From Buchnera aphidicola str. Ua (Uroleucon ambrosiae) (GTDB taxonomy: Bacteria; Pseudomonadota; Gammaproteobacteria; Enterobacterales; Enterobacteriaceae): a stretch of DNA of 64,000 bases. The notes beneath the pieces were generated by a model. The model made no database searches, was not told the DNA's origin, and saw only the letters and a program-made list of their open reading frames with translations. The stretch's first letter is position 1; the number at the start of each line of letters is the position of its first letter. The stretch is taken from positions 434,001-498,000 of the forward strand of contig NC_017259.1 in the NCBI RefSeq assembly GCF_000225465.1. The letters are read 5' to 3'. Positions 21,347 through 29,846 of this stretch are shown here, piece by piece. A program made the position numbers and the translations under genes.

Positions 21347-22445
21347 ATGATAGAAATAAAAATCTTCAATAACCAAATTAAAAATTTTGAGCAACGTATC
21401 AAAAATCTTAAGAGGTATCTTTGACTATACCAAAAAAAAATTACGTCTTTTAGAAATTGATGTAGAATTATTATCGCCTAAAACATGGGAAGATAAAGAA
21501 TCTATCAAAAAATTAAATAAAGAAAAATATTTTTTAAATTCTATAATTAAAAAAATTAATAAAATAGAAGAAAATATAAAGGAAATAATTATTTTTTTTG
21601 AATTAGCAATAGAAACAAAAGACAATATAATATTAAAAGATATTATTATAGAAACTCAAGAAATAGAAAAAAAAATAAATCAACTAGAATTTTATCGTAT
21701 GTTTTCAAAAAAACATGATAATTGTGATTGCTATATTGATATACAATCTGGTTCAGGAGGAATAGAAGCACAAGATTGGGCATATATGTTACTAAGAATG
21801 TATTTAAAATGGGCTGACAAAAAAAAATTTAAAACAGAAATTATTCATGAATCTATTGGGGAAACAGTTGGAATTAAATCATCTACTGTTAAAGTTTGCG
21901 GAGATTATGCTTTTGGTTGGTTAAGAACAGAAACAGGAATACATCGTTTAATTAGAAAAAGTCCTTTTGATTCAGGAAAACGAAGACACACTTCTTTTAG
22001 TTCAATTTTTATATATCCAGATATAAAGAACAATATTGAGATAACTATTAAATCTTCTGATCTAAGAATTGATGTATATAGAGCATCTGGAGCAGGAGGT
22101 CAACATGTAAACCGCACAGAATCGGCTGTTCGTATTACTCATTTACCTACAAATATTGTCACTCAATGTCAAAATAATCGTTCTCAGCATAAAAATAAAG
22201 AACATGCGATTAAACAAATGAAATTAAAATTATATGAAATGCAAATACAAAAAAAACAACAAGAAAAACAAAAAATAGAACAAAATAAATCTGACATTAC
22301 TTGGGGAAATCAAATAAGATCATATATATTAGATAATTCAAAAATCAAAGATCTTCGTACTAATATAGAAAAAACAGATGTTCAATCAGTTTTAGATGGT
22401 GATTTAGACGATTTTATTGAACAAAGCTTAATTATTGGATTATAA
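21347..22445 (+). CDS. prfB: Peptide chain release factor 2, with programmed +1 frameshift
   Basis: RF2 reads UGA and UAA stop codons. Translation starts at the ATG at 21347, runs 25 codons to CTT, meets an in-frame TGA at 21422-21424, and continues in the +1 frame from GAC (21423). The joined product is 365 residues, the E. coli length. The SPF anticodon-like tripeptide is in [11 protein letters not shown] and the GGQ catalytic motif in [11 protein letters not shown]. Taking only the downstream open frame would miss the N-terminus and its autoregulation. lysS follows after 17 bases, as in E. coli. Confidence 0.97.
21411..21425 (+). promoter_or_regulatory. RF2 programmed +1 frameshift site
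   Basis: The sequence AGAGGTATCTTTGAC contains an internal Shine-Dalgarno-like AGAGG, three bases, the slippery CTT and the in-frame TGA followed by C. The layout is the same as in E. coli (AGGGGGTATCTTTGAC). Low RF2 slows termination at UGA and allows the +1 shift, giving autoregulation. The SD element is one base weaker than in E. coli. Confidence 0.95.
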
Positions 22446-22462
22446 GCAGATTTGGAAAATCA

Positions 22463-23977
22463 ATGTCAAATATTATAAAAAATAATCAAAACAATATTTT
22501 TATTAATGAAATCATAGAAAGAAAAAATAAATTGTTGAATATGAAGACACAAGGTTTTATCTTTCCAGATTATTTTAAAAGAAATACTAATTTAAAACAA
22601 ATACATAAAAAATATCAAAAAAAAGATATAAATGAATTAAAAATATTAGATATTAATTTATCTATTGCTGGTCGTATGATACAAAGACGTATTATGGGAA
22701 AAGCTTCTTTTTGTACATTACAAAATATAGAAGGAAAAATACAAATATATGTTAATGAAACAAAAATATCATCTAATTTTTATCATACTCATTTTAAAAA
22801 ATGGGATATAGGAGATATTTTAGGGGTAACAGGTGTTTTGTTTAAAACAAGGACCGGAGAATTATCTATTTATTGCAATAAAATTAAAATTCTTGCTAAA
22901 TCTTTAAAACCATTACCAAATAAATTTCATGGTCTATCTAATCAAGAAATACGTTATCGAAAAAGATATCTAGATTTAATTAGCAACAATACATTATATA
23001 AAATTTTTAAATGTCGTTCTAATATAATTATGGCAATTCGAAATTTTATGATAGAAAACGATTTTTTAGAAGTCGAAACTCCAATGTTACAAAGTATTCC
23101 TGGAGGAGCCAATGCTCGTCCATTTATTACTTATCATAATGAAATTAATGCTGAAATGTACTTAAGAATAGCTCCTGAATTATATTTAAAAAAGTTAATT
23201 ATTGGTGGTTTCGAACGTATTTTTGAACTCAATAGAAATTTTAGAAATGAAGGAGTCTCTTCCCGTCATAATCCAGAATTTACAATGATGGAAGCTTATA
23301 TTGCATATTCTAATTATGAAGATATGATGCAATTAACTGAAAATATGTTAAAAAATATTACAACATTAATTTTTAAAAAAAACAAAATTATTTTTCATAA
23401 ATATGAGTTTGATTTCAAACAACCATTTCACAGATTAACTATGAAAAATGCTATTCTTCAATTTAATACACAAATTACCTTATCTGACTTGAAAGATTTA
23501 AAAAAAATAAAATTATTTGCAGAATCAATAGGTATAAAAATAGAAAAAAAATGGGAAATTGGTCACATAGAAAATGAAATTTTTGAAAAAACAGTAGAAA
23601 AAAAATTAATTCAACCAACTTTTATCACTCACTATCCAATAGAAGTCTCTCCTCTAGCACGACGTAATGATATTGATCAAAATATTGCTGATAGATTTGA
23701 ATTATTTATTGCTGGTCATGAAATAGCTAATGGATTTTCAGAGCTAAATGATGCAGAAGATCAACAAAATAGATTCTTAAAGCAAATTGAACAATCAAAT
23801 AGAAAAGAAAATCAAGATATATTTTATGATCAAGATTATATAGAAGCATTAAAATATGGTTTACCACCAACAGCAGGTTTAGGAATTGGAATTGATCGTT
23901 TAATTATGATTTTAACTAATCAAATGAGTATTCGTGATGTGATTTTATTTCCAACTCTTCGTTCTTTAAAGAAATAA
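22463..23977 (+). CDS. lysS: Lysyl-tRNA synthetase (class II)
   Basis: Charges tRNA-Lys. An N-terminal OB-fold anticodon-binding domain (about 60-170) with GRMIQRRIMGKASF precedes the class II core: motif 2 FRNEGVSSRHNPEFTMMEAY and motif 3 GLGIGIDRLIM near the C-terminus. The 504 residues match E. coli (505). The prfB-lysS order and 17-base spacing suggest one transcript. Confidence 0.98.
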   Translation: MSNIIKNNQNNIFINEIIERKNKLLNMKTQGFIFPDYFKRNTNLKQIHKKYQKKDINELKILDINLSIAGRMIQRRIMGKASFCTLQNIEGKIQIYVNETKISSNFYHTHFKKWDIGDILGVTGVLFKTRTGELSIYCNKIKILAKSLKPLPNKFHGLSNQEIRYRKRYLDLISNNTLYKIFKCRSNIIMAIRNFMIENDFLEVETPMLQSIPGGANARPFITYHNEINAEMYLRIAPELYLKKLIIGGFERIFELNRNFRNEGVSSRHNPEFTMMEAYIAYSNYEDMMQLTENMLKNITTLIFKKNKIIFHKYEFDFKQPFHRLTMKNAILQFNTQITLSDLKDLKKIKLFAESIGIKIEKKWEIGHIENEIFEKTVEKKLIQPTFITHYPIEVSPLARRNDIDQNIADRFELFIAGHEIANGFSELNDAEDQQNRFLKQIEQSNRKENQDIFYDQDYIEALKYGLPPTAGLGIGIDRLIMILTNQMSIRDVILFPTLRSLKK

Positions 23978-24046
23978 TTTTACACGTTTGCACTGATATT
24001 TAAATATTCGTTCTTAAAACATTGATTAAATTTTAATGAGATAAAA

Positions 24047-25288
24047 ATGCCACAACTTTTAAATGATAATAATATCAATACAATTCGTAATTTAATAAAA
24101 AAATATCAATCTCCATTTTGGCTGTATGATGCAGATATTATATATAAAAAAATTAAATTATTAAAAAAATTTGACGTAATTAGATTTGCACAAAAGTCTT
24201 GTTCAAATATCAATATATTACGTTTAATGAAAAATAAAAATGTAAAAGTAGATGCTGTTTCATTAGGTGAAATTGAAAGAGCTTTAATATCTGGATTTAA
24301 ATCACATACAAATGAAATTATTTTTACTGCAGATATTTTAGATGAAGAAACTTTATCTAAGGTAGTTAATCATAAAATTCCAGTAAATGCTGGATCTTTA
24401 GACATGTTAATACAATTAGGAAAAGTTTCTCCAGGTCATCATATTTGGTTAAGAATTAATCCAGGTTTTGGATATGGACATAGTAAAAAAACTAATACTG
24501 GAGGAGAAAATAGTAAACATGGTATTTGGGAACCTAAACTTGCATTACCTATTATAAAACGATATAAATTAAAATTAATCGGCTTACATATGCATATCGG
24601 ATCAGGTGTTAATTATGTACATTTAGAAAAAGTTTGTCAAGCTATGATAAAACATGTTATACAATTAAATCAAAAAATATCATCGATTTCTGCTGGTGGA
24701 GGACTATCTATACCTTATAAATTCAATGAAAAACCTATTGATATAGAAAAATATTTTTTATCTTGGAATATTGCAAGAAAAATAATCTCTAAATTTTTAG
24801 GAAAAAAAATTCAGTTAGAAATTGAACCAGGAAGATTTTTAGTTGCTGAATCTGGATTTTTAATTACAAGAGTATGGGCTACCAAAAAAACAAAGAATAA
24901 ATATTTTGTTTTAGTAGATGTTGGATTTAATGATTTAATGAGACCGACTATGTATGGTAGTTATCATCATATATCAGTTATATCTGGTGATAATAGAACA
25001 ATTGATTCAAAAGAAATGATTGACACTGTTGTTGCAGGACCATTGTGTGAATCAGGAGATATTTTTACACAACAAGAAGGAGGTATTATTCAAACAAGAA
25101 AATTGCCTAATATTAAAACAGGAGATTATTTAATTTTTCATGATACAGGTGCATATGGTGCTTCTATGTCTTCTAATTATAACACAAGACCATTAATACA
25201 AGAAATATTACTATATAATAATAATTCTATGATTATTAGAAGACGCCAAACAATTCAAGAACTATTAAATTTAGAAAAATTATTTTAA
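24047..25288 (+). CDS. lysA: Diaminopimelate decarboxylase
   Basis: Last step of lysine synthesis: meso-diaminopimelate to lysine and CO2, using PLP. The PLP-binding Lys is in RFAQKSCSN near residue 50. The HIGSGVNY and SAGGGLSIPY loops bind phosphate, and GPLCESGDIF carries the Cys/Glu of the partner active site. At 413 residues it is near E. coli (420). Lysine is an essential amino acid for the aphid, and asd of the same pathway is in this window. Its E. coli regulator gene lysR is not present next to it. Confidence 0.97.
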   Translation: MPQLLNDNNINTIRNLIKKYQSPFWLYDADIIYKKIKLLKKFDVIRFAQKSCSNINILRLMKNKNVKVDAVSLGEIERALISGFKSHTNEIIFTADILDEETLSKVVNHKIPVNAGSLDMLIQLGKVSPGHHIWLRINPGFGYGHSKKTNTGGENSKHGIWEPKLALPIIKRYKLKLIGLHMHIGSGVNYVHLEKVCQAMIKHVIQLNQKISSISAGGGLSIPYKFNEKPIDIEKYFLSWNIARKIISKFLGKKIQLEIEPGRFLVAESGFLITRVWATKKTKNKYFVLVDVGFNDLMRPTMYGSYHHISVISGDNRTIDSKEMIDTVVAGPLCESGDIFTQQEGGIIQTRKLPNIKTGDYLIFHDTGAYGASMSSNYNTRPLIQEILLYNNNSMIIRRRQTIQELLNLEKLF

Positions 25289-25300
25289 TAACAGGATATT

Positions 25301-26158
25301 ATGTGCAATATGTATATACTTTTCCCAAAATTGAATCCTATTATTTTTTCTGTTGGATGTGTATCTGCTCATTGGTACGGTTTTATGTATCTCATTAGTT
25401 TTTTATTTTCAATGTGGTATGCAAAAAAATATAGCAAAAAGAATAAAATAAAATTATCTGAAAAACAAATAGAAATATTATTATATTCTATTTTTTTAGG
25501 ATCTTGTATTGGAGGAAGAATAGGATATATACTTTTCTATAATTTTACATATTTCTCTAAAAATATACTACATATATTTTATACATGGGAAGGAGGAATG
25601 TCATTTCATGGAGGTTTAATAGGTGCTATAATTACAATGTTATATTTTTCTGTAAAATATAAAAAAAACATATTTGAAATTTCTGACTTCATAGTCCCAT
25701 TAGTACCATTTGGTTTAGGTGCTGGGAGATTAGGAAATTTTATTAATGGTGAACTTTGGGGTCGTGTATCACCAAATTTTAAATATTCAATGATTTTTCC
25801 TAACTCTAAATACCAAGATATAGAAATAGCTAAGATGAATCCTGATTTAAAAATACTTTTAGATCAATATGGATCATTACCTCGCCATCCTTCTCAATTA
25901 TATGAATTTTTTTTAGAAGGTATAGTATTATTTTTTATAATACATTTTTTTTCTAAAAAAAATCAATCAATAGGAAGTATCAGTGGTTTATTTTTAATTT
26001 TTTATGGAATATTTAGAATATTTGTAGAATTCTTTAGAGAACCAGATCCTCAAATAGGATTATTTCAAAATATAATTACTATGGGGCAAATATTATCATT
26101 TCCGATGATTATTTTTGGATTTATCATTATTTTTCAATCTTTTTCTTATAAAAAATAA
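25301..26158 (+). CDS. lgt: Prolipoprotein diacylglyceryl transferase
   Basis: Inner-membrane enzyme that attaches diacylglycerol to the lipobox Cys of prelipoproteins. Multiple hydrophobic segments are visible. The HGG of SFHGGLIGA (near residue 105) and the Lgt signature GRLGNFINGELWGR (near 145) are intact. The 285 residues compare with 291 in E. coli. An AGGA ribosome site precedes the ATG. It is followed after 13 bases by thyA, as in E. coli. CyoA in this window has a clear lipobox, whereas NlpD and MltA have lost theirs. Confidence 0.97.
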   Translation: MCNMYILFPKLNPIIFSVGCVSAHWYGFMYLISFLFSMWYAKKYSKKNKIKLSEKQIEILLYSIFLGSCIGGRIGYILFYNFTYFSKNILHIFYTWEGGMSFHGGLIGAIITMLYFSVKYKKNIFEISDFIVPLVPFGLGAGRLGNFINGELWGRVSPNFKYSMIFPNSKYQDIEIAKMNPDLKILLDQYGSLPRHPSQLYEFFLEGIVLFFIIHFFSKKNQSIGSISGLFLIFYGIFRIFVEFFREPDPQIGLFQNIITMGQILSFPMIIFGFIIIFQSFSYKK

Positions 26159-26171
26159 ATTATGAGATATC

Positions 26172-26966
26172 ATGAAACAATATATTAAATTAATTAGAAA
26201 AATTATTAAAATTGGCAACCAAAAAGAAGATCGTACAGGAACAGGAACATTATCAATTTTTGGTTATAATATGAAATTTAATTTAAAAAAAGGCTTTCCT
26301 CTTATTACAACAAAAAAATGTCATATTCCATCAATTATTCATGAATTATTATGGTTTTTAAAAGGAGATACGAATATTGATTATCTAAATCAAAATAACG
26401 TATTTATTTGGAATAATTGGGCAGACGAATCAGGAAATCTTGGTCCAATATATGGAAAACAATGGAGAAAATGGGAAACTATTAAAGGTCATTATATTGA
26501 TCAAATTAAAAATGTATTAACAGAATTAAAATATAATCCTAACTCACGTAGAATATTAGTATCAAGCTGGAATGTTGGTGACATCCAAAAAATGAAATTA
26601 CCACCTTGTCATGTACTTTTTCAATTTTATGTTTTTCAAAAAACATTAAGTTGTCAACTATATCAACGTTCTTGTGATGTCTTTCTCGGACTACCTTTTA
26701 ATATAGCTAGTTATGCAATACTTATACATATGATTGCACAGCAATGCGATTTAAAAGTTGGAGAATTTTTATGGACAGGAGGAGATGTTCATTTATACAA
26801 TAATCATATTAAATTAGCAAAAAAACAAATTCTCAGAACGCCTCGCAAGCTTCCAAAATTAGTTCTTCTAAAAAAACCTCCGTCATTATTTCAATATTCT
26901 ATAAAAGATTTTCAAATTACTGGATATAATCCTTATTCTGTTATTAAAGCAAAAATATCTATATAA
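26172..26966 (+). CDS. thyA: Thymidylate synthase
   Basis: Methylates dUMP to dTMP with methylene-tetrahydrofolate. Exactly 264 residues as in E. coli. The nucleophilic Cys is in [11 protein letters not shown] at about 146; [18 protein letters not shown] binds dUMP and folate. The Arg-rich [11 protein letters not shown] loop is near the N-terminus. Adjacent to lgt as in E. coli. Confidence 0.98.
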   Translation: MKQYIKLIRKIIKIGNQKEDRTGTGTLSIFGYNMKFNLKKGFPLITTKKCHIPSIIHELLWFLKGDTNIDYLNQNNVFIWNNWADESGNLGPIYGKQWRKWETIKGHYIDQIKNVLTELKYNPNSRRILVSSWNVGDIQKMKLPPCHVLFQFYVFQKTLSCQLYQRSCDVFLGLPFNIASYAILIHMIAQQCDLKVGEFLWTGGDVHLYNNHIKLAKKQILRTPRKLPKLVLLKKPPSLFQYSIKDFQITGYNPYSVIKAKISI

Positions 26967-27028
26967 AAAAAAGCATATTCATATCATATATATACATTTT
27001 AAAATTAAATTTGGATTCATTTTAACAT

Positions 27029-28348
27029 ATGAAATACATATATATTAAAACTTGGGGCTGTCAAATGAACGAATATGATTCATCTATGATAGCTAATTTA
27101 TTAGAAAAAGAAAAAAAATATTTACTAACATCATTAATAGAAAAAGCTAATATTTTAATATTAAATACATGTTCGATAAGAGAAAAAGCACAAGAAAAAC
27201 TATTTCATCAACTTGGAAGATGGAGAAAAATTAAAAACAAAAATCCAGAAATTATTATTGCTGTTGGTGGATGTGTTGCTGTACAGGAAGGCAAAAATAT
27301 TTTTAAAAGAGCAAATTATGTAGATATTATATTTGGCACACAAACTTTGCATAAATTACCAAAAATGATTTCTGAAATAGAAAAAAATAAAAAACATACT
27401 ATAGATATTAGTTTTCCTAAATTAGAAAAATTTAAATATGCCTCAAAACCCATAAAAACAAAATATACAGAAATGGTATCTATTATGGAAGGATGTAATA
27501 AACACTGTTCATTTTGTATAGTTCCATATACAAGAGGCCATGAATTGAGTCGTCCATGCAACGATATTTTATTTGAAATTTCAAGTTTAGCAAAACAAGG
27601 TGTAAGAGAAATTAATTTATTAGGACAAAATGTTAATGCATATAAAAGTTTAACTTTCGATGGAAGAATTTGTAGTTTTTCAAAATTAATCAGATTAGTA
27701 GCAAAAATTGATGGTATCGATAGAATTCGTTTTATTACTAGTCATCCAGTTGAATTTACTGATGATATTATTGAAGTATATAAAGATACACCAAAATTGG
27801 TTAGTTTTTTGCATCTTCCTGTACAAAGCGGTTCTAATAAAATTCTTAAATCAATGAAACGCTTATATACAGTAGAAGACTATAAATTAATTGTAAAAAA
27901 ACTAACTATAGTTAGACCGAATATTCAAATTAGTTCTGATTTTATAGTAGGTTTTCCAGGTGAATCTGAACAAGATTTTCAGCAAACTATGAATTTAATC
28001 AAAGATATTAATTTTGATATGAGTTTTAGTTTTATATATTCACGTAGACCTAAAACACCTGCATCTAAAATGAAAGATAATATTCAAATTGAAGAGAAAA
28101 AAAAACGTTTATATATTTTACAAAATCGCATAAATATGCAAACTATGTTATGGAGTAGAAAAATGTTTGGAAGCACCCAATCTATTTTAGTCGAAGGTGT
28201 CTCTAATAAAAATATTATGGAATTATTTGGTCGAACAGAAAATAATAGAATTGTTACTTTTAAAGGTTCACCAAAAATGATAGGAAAATTTGTGAATTTA
28301 AAAATTAACAAAATTCATACACACTCATTAAAAGGTACATTAATTTAA
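27029..28348 (+). CDS. miaB: tRNA-2-methylthio-N6-dimethylallyladenosine synthase
   Basis: Radical-SAM methylthiotransferase that modifies A37 of tRNAs reading UNN codons. The N-terminal domain has the cluster cysteines in [23 protein letters not shown] and VGGCVAVQ. The radical-SAM motif is [15 protein letters not shown] near residue 155, and a TRAM-type RNA-binding domain ends the protein. The 439 residues are shorter than E. coli (474), mostly at the C-terminus. In E. coli ybeZ separates miaB from ybeY; here the gap is 20 bases and ybeZ is gone. Confidence 0.97.
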   Translation: MKYIYIKTWGCQMNEYDSSMIANLLEKEKKYLLTSLIEKANILILNTCSIREKAQEKLFHQLGRWRKIKNKNPEIIIAVGGCVAVQEGKNIFKRANYVDIIFGTQTLHKLPKMISEIEKNKKHTIDISFPKLEKFKYASKPIKTKYTEMVSIMEGCNKHCSFCIVPYTRGHELSRPCNDILFEISSLAKQGVREINLLGQNVNAYKSLTFDGRICSFSKLIRLVAKIDGIDRIRFITSHPVEFTDDIIEVYKDTPKLVSFLHLPVQSGSNKILKSMKRLYTVEDYKLIVKKLTIVRPNIQISSDFIVGFPGESEQDFQQTMNLIKDINFDMSFSFIYSRRPKTPASKMKDNIQIEEKKKRLYILQNRINMQTMLWSRKMFGSTQSILVEGVSNKNIMELFGRTENNRIVTFKGSPKMIGKFVNLKINKIHTHSLKGTLI

Positions 28349-28368
28349 AATCATGCATACTGAAAAAT

Positions 28369-28821
28369 ATGAAAAATATTGTTATTAATCTTCAAAAATG
28401 TTGTACCAATACTCAATTTATACCAAATAAAAAACTATTTAAAAAATGGATAAAAAAAATTTTAAATAACAACAATATTAATATTATTACTATTCGCATA
28501 GTAGATAAAAAAAACATACAACAATTAAATTATACTTATAGAAAAATCAACAAACCAACAAATATTTTAGCTTTTCCTTTTAATCAATTAATAAAATATA
28601 ATGCTAAATTATTAGGCGATTTAGTTGTATGTAAAAGTATTATAGAAGAAGAATCTTACAAATATAATAAATTATTAGAAGAACATTGGGCTCATATTAT
28701 AATACATGGAACATTACATTTATTAGGATATGATCATAAAACTCAAATACAAGCAAAAATTATGGAAAAGGTAGAAAACGAAATTATGATGTCGTTAAAT
28801 TATCAAAAACCATATATTTAA
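28369..28821 (+). CDS. ybeY: Endoribonuclease YbeY (rRNA maturation)
   Basis: Zinc endoribonuclease for 16S rRNA 3' maturation and ribosome quality control. The metal motif HGTLHLLGYDH near residue 115 supplies the three histidines. NILAFPF and LLGDLVVC are family signatures. The 150 residues match E. coli (155). It follows miaB directly and is followed after 94 bases by corC, keeping the E. coli order apart from ybeZ. Confidence 0.96.
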   Translation: MKNIVINLQKCCTNTQFIPNKKLFKKWIKKILNNNNINIITIRIVDKKNIQQLNYTYRKINKPTNILAFPFNQLIKYNAKLLGDLVVCKSIIEEESYKYNKLLEEHWAHIIIHGTLHLLGYDHKTQIQAKIMEKVENEIMMSLNYQKPYI

Positions 28822-28915
28822 AAAAAACTATCAATCTTTTATAAAAAATATTTTATATAAAACCTTTTTACCATAGAATGGTATAATACTTTTTAAAACT
28901 AGACAATCTAATATT

Positions 28916-29803
28916 ATGAGTGATAAAAATTCTCAAAACTGTAATAAAATTAATAAAAAAGGTTTCTTTTCTGTTTTATTAAATCAAATTTTTCATGATG
29001 AACCTAAAAATAGAGAAGAACTATTATTATTAATTCGTGATTCAGAACAAAATGAACTTATTGATCAAGATACTTGTGATATGTTAGAAGGTGTAATGCA
29101 TATTGTTAAAAAAAGAATCAAAGAAATAATGATTCCTAGAACACAAATGGTTATATTAAAATTAGAATTTAATTTAAATCAATGTCTTGATGTTATTATT
29201 GAATCTGCACATTCACGTTTTCCAGTTATGAGTCATGATCATACTTATGTTGAAGGTGTTTTAATTGCTAAAGATTTATTACCTTTTATGCAAAATTCAA
29301 AGAAAGTTTTTTGTATTCAGAGTATCATAAGACCAGTTGTTGTCGTTCCAGAAAGCAAATATGTAGACAGAATGTTAAAAGAATTTCGAGCTACAAGAAA
29401 TCATATGGCAATAGTAATAGATGAATTTGGAGCAGTTTCAGGTTTAGTAACTATAGAAGATATTCTTGAATTAATTGTTGGAGAAATTGATGATGAATAT
29501 GATGATATAGAAACATTAAATATTAGAAGATTAAAAAAATGTACTTTTTCTATTAAAGCACTCACAGCAATAAAAGAATTTAATGAAACTTTTAATACTA
29601 ATTTTAATGATGATGAAGTAGATACTATTGGTGGATTAGTGATGAAAGCCTTTGGTTATTTACCAATTAAAGGTGAAAGTATTAATATTGATGGTTATAT
29701 TTTTAAAATATCTATAGCAGATAGTCGAAAAGTTATACAAATATATGTAACTATTCCAGAAAATAAAATACCAATATTAGAAAAAAACCAAAAATCAGAT
29801 TGA
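28916..29803 (+). CDS. corC: CBS-domain protein CorC (YbeX)
   Basis: Cytosolic CBS-pair protein linked to magnesium/cobalt efflux and, in E. coli, to ribosome metabolism. Two CBS motifs lie at about residues 65-190 (MIPRTQMV to FGAVSGLVTIEDILEL), followed by a CorC_HlyC transporter-associated domain (about 205-285). The 295 residues match E. coli (292). In E. coli lnt follows; here the next gene is leuS, so lnt is missing at this locus. The gap upstream contains TATAAT at 28882-28887 that could be a -10 box, but no matching -35 was seen. Confidence 0.93.
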   Translation: MSDKNSQNCNKINKKGFFSVLLNQIFHDEPKNREELLLLIRDSEQNELIDQDTCDMLEGVMHIVKKRIKEIMIPRTQMVILKLEFNLNQCLDVIIESAHSRFPVMSHDHTYVEGVLIAKDLLPFMQNSKKVFCIQSIIRPVVVVPESKYVDRMLKEFRATRNHMAIVIDEFGAVSGLVTIEDILELIVGEIDDEYDDIETLNIRRLKKCTFSIKALTAIKEFNETFNTNFNDDEVDTIGGLVMKAFGYLPIKGESINIDGYIFKISIADSRKVIQIYVTIPENKIPILEKNQKSD

Positions 29804-29846
29804 TCAAATATAAAATATTTTTAAATATTTGTTTTTAGAGAAAAAT

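Noticed and set aside
28869..28887. Hairpin TACCAT/ATGGTA and TATAAT before corC as a promoter or attenuator
   Set aside because: The stem is only 6 bp and there is no matching -35 box; too common by chance in this DNA to call.
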